Assembly: GCA_032718475.1 (NCBI GenBank)
Contig: JAUCBJ010006281.1
Location: forward strand, 1 to 56,507
Origin: Nemertoderma westbladi
Taxonomy: Eukaryota > Xenacoelomorpha > Nemertodermatida > Nemertodermatidae
Reading direction: 5' to 3'
DNA: 56,507 bases
Part shown: positions 1 to 10,900 of the stretch, one piece after another
How the letters are laid out: each line of letters begins with the position of its first letter
How positions within the stretch are numbered: the first letter of the stretch is position 1
Notes under the pieces: model-generated
Told to the model about the DNA's origin: nothing
The model's input: only the letters and a program-made list of their open reading frames with translations
Databases searched by the model: none
Translations under genes and position numbers: made by a program

Positions 1-435
1 GCTAATTACTCAACAACATCTATAATTGGTACTATATTATTATTATTAATAATTTAAATAATAAAACGTGATACTCATGATACATCTGGATTTATGGCAA
101 TAATTACATTAAAACAGATCAAAATAAAGGTTACAATAATTTCTCCACCATACCTCCTCCTACCTACCGAGCTGGTCACTTGCCTGCTTGCCACCAAGCG
201 CAAATAGTATTATTTGCTTAGAAATTAGTTACCTCATGTGTATTATATTCGTGTGTCTGAATCCACATGTGAATTTCACAGGGAACTTTAGCTAACGAAG
301 ATAATTGAGTAATGATGTGAATGTTCAATACTTGATCCGGAATTCTGACCTCAAGGCAAGGGTGGGCTTTACCGGATTATAAACAAGGAAATTGAGATGA
401 AATAAATCATAAAAAAAATGTAATAAAAAAAAAGA
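1..435. other. AT-rich non-coding stretch
   Basis: No exon, RNA gene or recognisable repeat is seen. There are short ATT/TAA runs near 37..62 and an A-rich stretch at 412..433 just before the LINE-derived block. Confidence 0.5.
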
Positions 436-830
436 GATAGAAACAGGGGATTGAACCTGCCGAACTCCAGAGAAGCATTAAAAGTAGGGGATTGAACCTG
501 CCGAACTCCAGAGAAGCATTAAAAGTAGGGGATTGAACCTGCCGAACTCCAGAGAAGCATTAAAAGTAGGGGATTGAACCTGCCGAACTCCAGATAAGCA
601 TTAAAAGTAGGGGATTGAACCTGGAGAACTCCAGAGAAGCATTAAAAGTAGGGAATTGAACCTGCCGAACTCCAGAGAAGCATTAAAAGTATGTTCTATC
701 TTTTCTTTATGGGTTAGATGAAATTCCTGCAGAGGTATGGAAAATAGGATCGCTAAACAGATTTGTGGGATGTTTGCTGGATGTTGAAAAAAGGGGAAAA
801 CCACCAATATGGAATATTTGAAAATTTTGA
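436..830 (+). pseudogene. RTE-like LINE fragment (family B), decayed RT segment
   Basis: This matches bases 14579..14760 of the better preserved element at 13.7 to 16.1 kb. It runs from 'gaaacagggga' through the segment encoding GLDEIPAEVWK, seen here as 'gttagatgaaattcctgcag' at 713..732, and on to the stretch that reads KGEKPPPIW in the good copy. It covers only the N-terminal thumb-side region before the RT catalytic motifs. The reading frame is broken, and the first part has been expanded into a 41-bp tandem array. It is a dead scrap with no coding potential. Confidence 0.75.
442..691 (+). repeat. 41-bp minisatellite, about 6 copies
   Basis: The unit is roughly 'ggggattgaacctgccgaac' followed by 'tccagagaagcattaaaagt' and one more base. 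Six near-identical copies differ by single substitutions, for example cagataagca near 590 and cctggagaac near 620. The unit corresponds to a single stretch of the family-B LINE (14585..14629), so the array grew by duplication of part of that fragment. On the minus strand each unit contains 'ggttcaatcccc', which by chance resembles a pol III B box. Confidence 0.9.
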
Positions 831-1789
831 ATCATTCTGTGGGGCGAGTCAAAATTGCGAGCCATCAGTGAATTGTTATATATATAATTATACTATGGGC
901 GTTTTCGAAAACTCTTTGTTGATGAGGGAGTGTGTGTGTCAGTGTCAGTGTCTGTGTCGGAAGCAAGATACAACTAACCATAGTATAATTTAAATTGTCG
1001 CTAAGATGGCTTGCTGATTTTGCTGCACGAAGGCAAGGACTTCTAGAATATTAATTTATACTAATATATAATATTAAAAAAAAATCTATTATATTAATTT
1101 ATGTATAAATTATATTCTAGGATTCCATGACTCTTGAGTATTCTGTTATTCACTCATGTTTTAAAGATTATATTAAGTGATGATTGATTACCCTCTGACA
1201 GTTATATTAACCGAATGCACATCTATCACACTCATGATCCGGATATTATTATTACGATTCATATTGAACTTAAGTTTTCAGAGATAGTCATTAATTAGTG
1301 TTGTAATGAAAGGGTAGGGTATATTAACCTTGAACCATTACATCTAGTTGATTGATAGATTGTATATTCGGGGACTATGCCCATAATTAATTGAGTGATA
1401 ATGAAAACTTTAATCTGGCTATTCTATATAATCAGCACTTTCTCTTTTTTTGGTTGTGAGATTCTTATTATAAAGGAACATCACATCTCACATTTCTTTT
1501 TGAAATTATTATTTAGAATTATTCTATAATTATTAGCATTTGACATTTATTCAATAATTTATCCTTATTAGTACCAGGCAAGGCGTCCTTTTATACAGGC
1601 CATGCAGCCGAGATTTGGGGAAATTAGCGTCGGCTGAAACTTTTTGTATTGCTCACTTCAGTCACAGCGGTACTACCATACTGCTGTAGGCCTACACTGC
1701 AGAGTTTGTGTGTCAGTGCAGCAGTGCTAAAACTAATATTCCTGCTTGTTGTTGTAGTTAGTCTAGCTTGTATTAATTTAACGAAGCAG
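831..1789. other. Non-coding stretch with a short inverted repeat
   Basis: No gene seen. A 13-bp perfect inverted repeat (886..898 and 978..990, 'aattatactatgg') encloses a TG-rich 79-bp segment and could be a tiny MITE-like relic. The remainder is AT-rich unique sequence. Confidence 0.4.
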
Positions 1790-1942
1790 GACCTTATCGC
1801 CCCTGGAACTTTATCGCCCCTATAAATTGCATTTTTGTTAGGAACTTATCGCCTACCAGTTCTGAGTTTTGAGGAACTTATCGCCACTGGGTCTTTATCG
1901 CTCCCCGAGTCTTTACCGCCTGGTCCTTTATCGCCCCTGTCA
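1790..1942 (+). repeat. Degenerate short tandem repeat, 'ctttatcgcccctg' type
   Basis: The words 'cttatcgcc' and 'ctttatcgc' recur about seven times in 150 bp with irregular spacing (1791, 1810, 1847, 1877, 1892, 1909, 1927). This looks like an old, decayed minisatellite. No reading frame is maintained. Confidence 0.6.
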
Positions 1943-2108
1943 TTATATATACATGATACTTTCCACCAACTTTCTCATACTTCCTCTAAGTCACATATTT
2001 TACTGCAGTTATAGTTTACATTTATATTTATACTCATGTAGTTTCAGTTAGAGGAGGCCTACAATTAGATTAGATTTTATATTCAATTCATAGACTAAGC
2101 AGCAGCTT

Positions 2109-2523
2109 ACTACTACTACTACTAGGATCGGCATGCTGCATTGCAGCTGCATTTTTAAGAATGCTGTGCCGGCTTGTCAACAAAATTGCACCGCCACAAC
2201 TCCCTATCACCCATGACATTTGCTAGATCATCCGCATCTTTAAGGCCAGTGTCCTTTAAGATGCGTCTCAAGAAAGTCATGGGCTGTCCACCATGCTTAT
2301 TCACTCCATGAGGCTGCCAAAGTACAAGATTATGCACTGGCTGGTCCTCACGGCGAAAGCAATGTCCTGCAAAGCGGAGGCGATTTTGTTCTAGTGTCCA
2401 GCTTGGGGGAACCAATGAGACACCTCCAATGTTATATAGTGTCTGGTTGGAGATGTGTGCATTGTACTTGACACAATGAACCCGGCGTAGCATTCTTGTG
2501 AATGTGCCATCCAGAGATTTGGT
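2109..2523 (-). mobile_element. RTE-like LINE (family A), 5'-truncated 415-bp copy
   Basis: This is the 3' end of the same element as 16680..17948. On the minus strand it encodes the C-terminal tail, from SLDGTFTRMLRRVHCVKYNA through LRFAGHCFRREDQPVHNLVL to FVDKPAQHS, then a short 3' UTR with a hairpin and a (TAG)n tail. A 7-bp candidate target duplication 'gcagctt' flanks it at 2102..2108 and 2524..2530. It lacks all RT catalytic motifs and is non-autonomous. Confidence 0.85.
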
Positions 2524-2530
2524 GCAGCTT

Positions 2531-3195
2531 GATTTAGTGTTAACCCTTTGTTGCACTTGTTGCTTTTAAGCAACCGTTATATTATTAGTCTTATCTCATA
2601 GATAAACCATCAACATCAACCAACCATTACTGCACCTTGCGGCTTATAGTAGGATAATTAAATTATCCAATAAAAACGAAGGGGCTGGGGTGGGAGCTTT
2701 AAATTATGTTGTAAGTTAACATTCAATAATGCTGATAGGAAAATTGTGAATTTTAGTTTATAGGGTGACTTTAGGTCGGCTTTTTTTATTCCTGTGATAA
2801 TTTTATGGTGCCAAAAAAAATATTCACGTTTTTTCTGTACATATATCCTGCATCTGCACATGTATTATTTCAAATTTACAGGTTCGTTTGTAATTCTGAG
2901 GCGCAAAATAAGCCGTGTTGCTTTTAAGCAACAGAGTGCAGTAAAGGTACTGGGAAACAGATCAGAACAGTGAAATTTTAGATTTTCCTTTTGTAGGATG
3001 TAAAAGCCTTTTTGTTTGTCACTTCTAAAGTAAATTCTTGATTGTTATAGAAAGGCATAAAATACAGAGTATATTGTTATTGTGGAAGATCACCCATTGT
3101 GGAGAACAATCATTCCTTTAGGTAACAGAGTGGAAGGGTTTACTTTAGAAGATCACCCAATTTTGTGCTAGCACCACACCACTACTTACGTTCAG
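2531..3195. other. Non-coding stretch
   Basis: No gene seen. The 16-base word 'gttgcttttaagcaac', able to form a 7-bp hairpin, occurs twice (about 2559 and 2919). A part-copy of the 'gtgctagcacc' repeat family of 42.6 to 43.1 kb is visible around 3168..3178. Confidence 0.4.
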
Positions 3196-3206
3196 AATGA
3201 CGCATT

Positions 3207-3365
3207 TCAGCTGCATTATATAGGCCTAAATATTACATTTTTGTTAAGAATGCTGTGCCGGCTTGTCTATAAAATTGCGTCTCTACAACTCCCTATCTAT
3301 CACCCATGCCAATTGCTAGATCATCCACCAAGCATCCGCTTTTCAAGGCCAGTGTCCTTTTAACT
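3207..3365 (-). mobile_element. RTE-like LINE (family A) 3'-end scrap
   Basis: The minus strand carries the complement of 'aagaatgctgtgccggcttg' and the following ACAACTCCCTATC and CATCCGC words found in the other family-A copies. It contains small insertions and deletions, and the terminal hairpin is disrupted by an AT-rich insertion. It is older than the copies at 2.1 and 16.7 kb. Confidence 0.7.
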
Positions 3366-3374
3366 ATCAGTACG

Positions 3375-3570
3375 GGGGATGTCATATTGACCCCCTCTAA
3401 ATCAACAAATTTCAACGAAAACGTCTGATTTTTTGTTTGTATGTAGATTTCACTTGTCTAAATCCGACCGAAAAACACTGATACTCTATCTATTGATCAA
3501 TTTGCTTATTTTAAAAAATTTGGACCACAAAAATGATCACCCAATGCCGAAAAATACAAGTGAAAACTAC
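3375..3570 (+). repeat. Dispersed repeat shared with 42.1 to 43.1 kb
   Basis: The segment containing 'cgaaaacgtctgattttttg', 'tctattgatcaatttgctta' and 'gccgaaaaatacaagt' also occurs, diverged, at 42120..42215 and inside the 160-bp units at 42.6 to 43.1 kb. The family is unidentified. No coding capacity is visible. Confidence 0.65.
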
Positions 3571-4690
3571 CTCTATACATAACTATTCTACCCGATCGGC
3601 AGCTCGCGGCGACTACTACATACAAACTGCTAGGCTATCCTCCACTCAACGATCTGAGTTTTCAAGGCCCCATTTGGAACAACATTCCCTCAGTCATTCG
3701 GTCCCTAAATACAAAATTAAATTTTAGCAAAAAATTGAAATTCAATTTATTATTATATGTGTTACATACCTTTTAATATGTATTTATTTTTAAAAAATGC
3801 ATTACTTTTTCCTTATGGGCCATTTGGCCATAGTAGAACGAATTGTATTTCCTGATTCAAAACAATATATTATTGTGCCTAGCATATGTATGAATGAGCC
3901 ATGAAGGTTAATTACAAAATTTTAAATTTTAAACCGAAACATATAGAAGCATACTATTCTCGAATCTAGTAGAACCAATTTCCCTTGTACCCCAAACCAC
4001 CCCCCCCTTCCCACGCCCCCCCCCCCCCCCCCCCCCCAATCCTTATCTTCCCACTTGACGCCATCCAATACTTCAATACTGCAGTTGGGCTCCAGTAGCT
4101 ATGCTATTTTCTCAACTTCAGCGGCGTACTTTAACATATTAATTAGCAATTAGGGCGTATGTGCAATTAGTTATGAAGAATCAGAAGAAAGAAGTAAATA
4201 TGTTATGTTATGTTATGGTCATATTCATCCACCCCCCCCCCCCCCCTGGTTTAATAGGTTTAAGAATAAATAACTTTTCCCTTGCTTGGTCTTTCAACTG
4301 CATTTTTCTATTAATTTACTTCTGAAATTTTGTTAAGAAGTTGCCTGCATTCGGAAGAGTATGTGAGTGAATATGACAGTAGGATCATGAATTTGCAAAT
4401 GATGGACCTGCCATTCCTTCCTGAATAACTAGAAAAGGATGCCGAATTGTTAGGTAATAAAATCTAACTTCTGACACTGTAGGTAATATTCATTCAGTCT
4501 ATTATATAAATAAGCGGTATGATAATGACTCATATGTATGTTATGTTTAGATATTTGAGCTTGGTCAGATTACTTATATCATGTTCTTTCAAAAGTATAC
4601 AGTGCTACACTGCAGTGCACATCATTACGTAGTGAACCAATTATTGAAATGCAGGAACACTTTCTATAAAACTATTGGCTATCTTATATA
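3571..4690. other. Non-coding stretch upstream of GPCR A with two poly-C tracts
   Basis: There is a long poly-C tract at about 4003..4038 and a second at about 4231..4246. Each is a likely assembly weak point. The rest is AT-rich with no exon recognised. The segment ends at the putative promoter of the receptor gene. Confidence 0.45.
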
Positions 4691-4695
4691 AAATT

Positions 4696-4750
4696 CGCCC
4701 AATGAGACAACTCAATGCTCTCTGTAAATGAAATAAAATAATTTATAAAA
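4696..4750 (+). promoter_or_regulatory. Putative core promoter of GPCR A (CCAAT and TATA boxes)
   Basis: The motif 'cgcccaatgagac' (4696..4708, CCAAT at 4699) is followed 45 bases later by a TATA box 'tataaaa' at 4744..4750, 100 bases before the start codon. The paralogous gene at 37 kb has the same 13-mer at 36866 and 'tataaaa' at 36913, a spacing of 44. Conservation in otherwise diverged DNA supports a real promoter. The transcription start is not determined. Confidence 0.6.
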
Positions 4751-4849
4751 TATTCCAACCTCGAAGTCCAAATTGGTAAAACTTGACGAAGTACAATTAA
4801 TTTCTAAATAATACTTTAAAATCCCAATCTCAACGGCATTCAAGACAAA

Positions 4850-4928
4850 ATGGATGTAAATTCATCAGAAACGGGGATGATTGAAGTTGCAATGAAACTG
4901 CCGACCTACAAGATTGCATACAGTTTGG
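4850..4928 (+). CDS. GPCR A exon 1: start codon and extracellular N-terminus
   Basis: ATG at 4850, 26 codons plus one base. The donor is 'gtatgt' at 4929. It encodes MDVNSSETGMIEVAMKLPTY and the lead into TM1. The start is supported by the aligned exon of copy B, which has the same length and the same GMIE..A.KLPTY core. Confidence 0.85.
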
Positions 4929-7900
4929 GTATGTTGATATTAGTATCGCTATAATAGTACATGCAGGTCAATGTTAATATATGATTAGTTTAGATTAATT
5001 TTTATTATTACATACATATAATTTTCAGCCACACATCTAGGAAGCTTAGCTGGGCCGCCCTCCTTTTTGCAAAATAACAAACACCTCAGTTGGTGATCAG
5101 CCATGTAAATGCCAATCTATTTATATATATATGATCACTAGTGTCTTACAGCTGTCGTTTCTGGAATGTTAATTGGCTGATCATCACGTTTCCTCGAAGA
5201 TATTTCTTCATTCTAAAAAAAATTATTAGGATGAAGATTGAGTGTTTTGTTCGGCACATAAGAAGATGGTCAGTTTGGAAAGGTCACACGTGAGGCTTTG
5301 ATAGTTTGACAGCGTTCATATACTCCTTCAATAAATTGGTATAATCAATATTTTGACCATTGGTGCCTGTGTGGGTATACTATACAGTTTCATAGGTTTC
5401 GCCTCAAAACTGTGCGAGCCTGCAGATGCAGATAATCTCTAGTTATTTGGGATATAAGGGAGTTGTGGAAGCACAATATTATCGCTAAGCCACAATAGCC
5501 ATTATACATTTATTATAGGAAGGGATCTAGGGGTCTTAACCTCTAAATATAATAACAAAAAAAAAAAAAATACTATAAATAACAATTACCTCGAAAAATA
5601 CAGCTTGCCAACACATTGTTACTATCAATAACAATAGCCATTAGCCATCTTAATGCAGCTGCATTGCAGCATGCTGATTTAGTGTGCCAGCCAAAAACAA
5701 TTAATTTGTAAGGATAAAATCCTGGACCCAAAGCATACTTGATCACACGTAGGCAAAGAAGCATTGAAGATGAAGACCAAAGATTCGCAAGTAAAACATG
5801 TTGATCTATCCTAGTAGCCGTCCATTAATCACGTTCCATTGATTGTTTGGTCTGTGTAGGTGTCATTCACCTCGATTGGAGTTCCATGGTGTAGGCCAAT
5901 GGTTCTATGTTGGTGTATCTCTAGGTAGACGTGAACATTGGCGATTATGATATACTATATATGATATATTTGTTATTGATTTTAAAGTGGCTTGTATTAA
6001 TTATACAGTACTTATGCCGGTTAGGAAATCAACAGGTTACCGACTGAGTTAGTTAGTTAGTGGGACCTAAAGAACAGTTTTGTGGGGTCTTCTCGCAGGG
6101 CAAAGTACCAAAGCCTATCGTACTGGTACAACTATTTCAACCATTGACTAGTTGCTCTCTAGTGGAAGACTGGAGAACTGCTGAGTTCTGAGTTCCCACA
6201 GGCAAATTATATTTCAGACTTTCAACAGACTACATGTGTTCCAAGTTTGGTTTCATTGTATCGAAGATTGACCGAGTTATTATCCTTCAAACATTTGGCG
6301 AAAGATTATGATTGCTGCTCCTTTTTATAATGGTATGGTGCCTTTATAATGGAAAGTTGGAGATGGATGATTCAAATCATAAGATACCTGAATTTCGCGA
6401 AGAAAAAAGTTGGATGTGGAAGTTACACAAACCAAAATTATGGTGTCAATGGTCAGGCCAGGTCCAGAGGCGGCATGGCCCGAAACCTATATCCTACTCT
6501 ATATTTGTTTGTATGCAACAATTTGTATGTTCGTTTTGCTTGGCAGATATGTATGTCTCAATTACTAATTTGCTTTTATTTTTACATAGGAACATCTGGC
6601 ATGTTCATATTGGCAGCTATTGGCACTATTACAAACTTGCTTTCATTTCTGACAATGCGACGAATGCAACCCCAGAATTCCACAACCATTTACTTGCAGT
6701 GTCTTAGCGTTGCTGATTTCCTCTCTCTCATTTGGGATACTGTTGTAACTATTGGTTAGTATTGCTGTACTGGTAGGCTGGGTAATAATCCTTCAGTAAC
6801 TGAACCACACGATCAACAGAATCAGTTGGCAGTGATACTGTTCACCAGATGTTAATAACCTCCAATAAAACCAATTTCGCTAATTCGCTGATGGAAGGAT
6901 CCTTTTGATTTCAAATAACCTTTTCTTCATGACGTTTTAGGAGATAAAGTTTCATTACATCATTAAAAATTGGCAAAACATTAATATTCAATTTAGCAGG
7001 TGCACCAAAAATACAAGGCAGTTAGTTGTAGAGTGTGTCGACTTATCCATTATGTCTCATTGCCAAACTGGGTTATTGATCTTTCGTTTTAAACAAGCTC
7101 TTAACATTGATTCAGTACGCCACTTTACAGCCACGTTGTGCAGCACCTTCACACTTCACAACTACAGCCTACTTCTAAGGCAATGTTAATAAGGCTTCTT
7201 CTTATATGGTTGAAATTTCCCACCTAAACAAACCTCTTTTCGAATATATTAATTTGAAATAGATGACTAAACATGTACGCACACATACACCTTGGCCTAC
7301 ATTAAAAGGGTTGGAAAGATTTGTTAACCTGCGAACCTGTATTAATTTTGTATAATTGTGTAATATTTGCAAAAAGCTAATAATATTTTTTAGGGCTCAT
7401 ATGCTTAGATTTTTTAGTATTGGCAGTCAGTAATACAAAAATCAATTATAATAATTTTTTTCATTTCTACAACAAAATGAGTTTTTTTCGTAATTTCTAA
7501 AGCCCCTGGGGCACCTCAAGACAACTCAAAATCGAAAATATTTCGGATTCCAGTTATAAGTGTCAACTTTTTTTTGCTATTGTGTATTGTAATTTGTAAA
7601 ATCAGTTTTTTTTTCACTCCACCCTACTACTGTTTAGACTAGTTTAAGACGAAATCATATTAAAATATCATACCATATAATCAAACTAACCTTTTATCTA
7701 AAAATGTTTTTATCTAAATCGCTGTGCTTAGAACAATCTATTCCCAATTTATCTGTGATATCCTCTGCAGAGCAATTTTTTTCAGGTCTACAAACTCTTG
7801 GTTATAAAACTGACAAAAGTTCAAGTATTGCTTGTAAATTGATGATGTGGCATAATTGGGCATCTAGCATTGCTGCTGTTTACATACTTGTTGATGTCAG

Positions 7901-10900
7901 CATTGATCGATTTATATACGTTACATTCCCTCTCAAGGTAATAAATATTTAATATTAATATTTAGTGATCAGTTTAATTTTATTAAATACCTAAATTTTA
8001 GGAAATGCTGCTTATCTGACCAAATGCAAAAGCAAGCAGTTGGCCGTAACCAGCAGAGGCGACCAGAAGGTCATCTTTCTATATCTGCCGCCAGTGGGCA
8101 CGACACATATCTCAACTGGTTCTCAATGTGAATTTAATATTTGAATCTAATTTAATATCAATATATAATATAATATTAAGTTCACCAATGATAATACCTT
8201 TTTTAAGACCTAACCCTAACTTTCTAGAGCTATATAACAATGTATAGGCTATTTTTCGCTATTTCTCAACTGTAATGCATATTTTATTTCATATGTGAAA
8301 TCCTTCCACTGTTCCAATGCCACAAGCAAATCACGAAATAGTTGAAGCATAGTTGCGTTGCGTTTTGAGTGGTGCAATATTGTTAATTTGTGGATGTAGA
8401 CCATTTTTCCAACTCTTGTAACAAAAAGAAAGCTAATTATTGTAACCTACCTATTCAAAAATATGCAGGTCAAAACCATCTACTACTGTATATTTCAAAT
8501 TTCATGCGATATATAATTAAAATTTGACGATAAAATGAGGGGTGTGGGGATGTGGTGGTGACAAAATTTAAACCCATTGATAAGTGTTGCGCACTGATAC
8601 TTCTAATATATTTTTGAGGATATAATTGTAAATTATAATCCTTTAATATTATATACTGGTACTTTCAGAGTCCATATATTGCTGAATTAAGATCTAGAGG
8701 GAGCCCAACGGCTCCTCAGCTTATTAGAACAGGCTGCTTCCAGTGTTGGTCTTTTTATTAACTCCAAAAAGAATACAATTTTGACTGTTAATTTTGAAAG
8801 TCCCCAGCAAGTCTCTGACCCGATGAGCATAAGCTCAAAGGATTGTATGCTTGAGCATGTGGACGACTTCTGTTACCTGGGATCATGGATCTGGAAGTCA
8901 GGTGAGGACCTTCGAATACGTAAGGGAAAGGCATGGGCAGACTTGAATAGATTTTATTATTATAGATTATTATTGTTAAATTTTATTTACAGGATTTAGT
9001 TAATAAATTTTTTAGTTTAAAAAATTAATGATATAGAAAATACACATGAAACTTTTTAATTTTTTGTATTTTTTAAATTGAACAATGCATGGGGGTGTAT
9101 AAGGGGGGCTGATGGGTTCCTGGGGCTTATTTTATGAAGCGGGAAGTTTATGAAGGAGAACACAATTATTAATGCATGACTGTTAAATATTATAAAACTG
9201 AATTGCCCCCTTTAACAGAAGAATCGATGCATTCAGGAATCATTTAGTCAGTTAGAGTGGGTGGTAATAACTAAGTCAGTACACGTTTATTGAAATATTT
9301 CATGTGAAATAATTCAAGTCTATGAATTTTTTAAAACCCTAGTGTTAATTATCAATGGAGCGGAACTATATGAACGAGATTAAAGAGCTCAGTTTAAATA
9401 TATATATTTTGGCAGTGTAATGTTCTAGAATAGTAGTAGCAGTAGTCATCACTGCTTAAAAACAGTTAACATACATATTGATGAGGTGTGCACTCACAAG
9501 GTGTACTAACACCATAAATATTAAGTATTAATGTAATATATGAATCAAGCACAAGTTGTATCACTTATCCTATATTCATAATTATATTTCCAGGCGTCTT
9601 CATATTGTACAAAGAAAAATGCTGTGGTAACTTGTGTAATGACATTTTTCGCAATTTATGCCATATCTGCGCCAGTTATATGGGTATTTGATTTGGAAGG
9701 AGGTGATTGCCATGTTAGTAAAATTATTACTATTTCTTGAGCGGTTTGAGGTTCTGTGGATGAGACGCAATACAACATGATCATTGTGACATTCAGATCG
9801 TTTATGGCTAGGATTTCTGGGGTGAACTATAAAAATTTAAACTAATAAATAAAATGAATTCAATAATTATATTTATGCCAATAGTTGTTTTTCAATTTCT
9901 GAACATGAGCTGAGCAAAAGTTATATACAATGCAATAACTTTAAAATTCCTTTAGGTAATTTATAGTTTATGTGTATTTCTACAGTATTTCTTACTATAT
10001 TCCAGTTATTTGTTGTTTATTGCAGGTAAGCTCTCATATAAATGCACTGGGTGCAAAGGTTATAGTGTATTTTTTGGAATTTGGTGTTTCTCTAGGAATT
10101 CCATTTCTTATTATTCTTACTACAAACATAAGTATTATCTACAAGATCAAGAAGAGGTCTTTGAAGCTAAGACAATTGAAAGTTAGTTCATATAAAGTTG
10201 TTAAACATTTGATCTATCAATATCTTTAAAGGTATCATCATAAGTCGAGTTGGAGTTGGTTTTGGGGTTATTATCTGTCTAAAATTAACTGAAGCTCTAC
10301 TAAACTCGGAACCATTACTCTTGAGTAAAAATCGATGTTATGACCCACATTCTGTAAGTGTTGATAAAAAGACATTTACAACTAACAAAATGTTGCTGTC
10401 TATGGGAATTAATGGTTGTGGAATTTCAAAAAAAATATTTAGAACATTATTTTTGGTGTTGATCCCAGATGTCTTTGAATTAGGTATAATATTGGTACAT
10501 CCTATTATTGAATCTCTGGATACATTTTCCACCAAATCAGCCAACAATATCATTATTTTGTCTTTCACATTATCCTCAGATGTAAGTAATATTAAATTCA
10601 TCTTGTACAGTGGGTCTTATTCGAATTAAGCCTAAAAAGCAATACAATTTTCATGGGAACCCTATTCTCCAAATAATTTTATTGGCACCATTTGACTGAT
10701 GCTTTCAGTATATTTCTACTAACATGCTCGGAAATTATAGTTACAACCCTACCTACTTTATATCGTTGCAGGGCCAATCCGTACAGAGCAGTGGTGGTAG
10801 TGATGATACTGGAACAACAATTATGTTGTGCTTCGTTTGCATTTGTTTTCTCATCCTAATCACGACGACTGTTGCATTCGTCACTCTGGGCACTCGAAAT

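Noticed and set aside
442-691. Array of pol III promoters or tRNA fragments (ggttcaatcccc on the minus strand)
   Set aside because: The unit aligns to LINE coding sequence, there is no A box, and the resemblance arises from point changes.
6312-6759. Separate gene made of the overlapping frames before exon 2
   Set aside because: They are intron read-through into exon 2; the acceptor at 6589 and the conserved exon length in copy B fix the boundary.
7781-7790. Alternative start of GPCR A at the ATG at 7704
   Set aside because: That frame is intron sequence running into exon 3; the exon 1-2 model is supported by the paralogue.
10231-10578. An extra GPCR A exon in intron 5
   Set aside because: Phase and acceptor do not fit between exons 5 and 6, and the joined exons without it already give a complete receptor.
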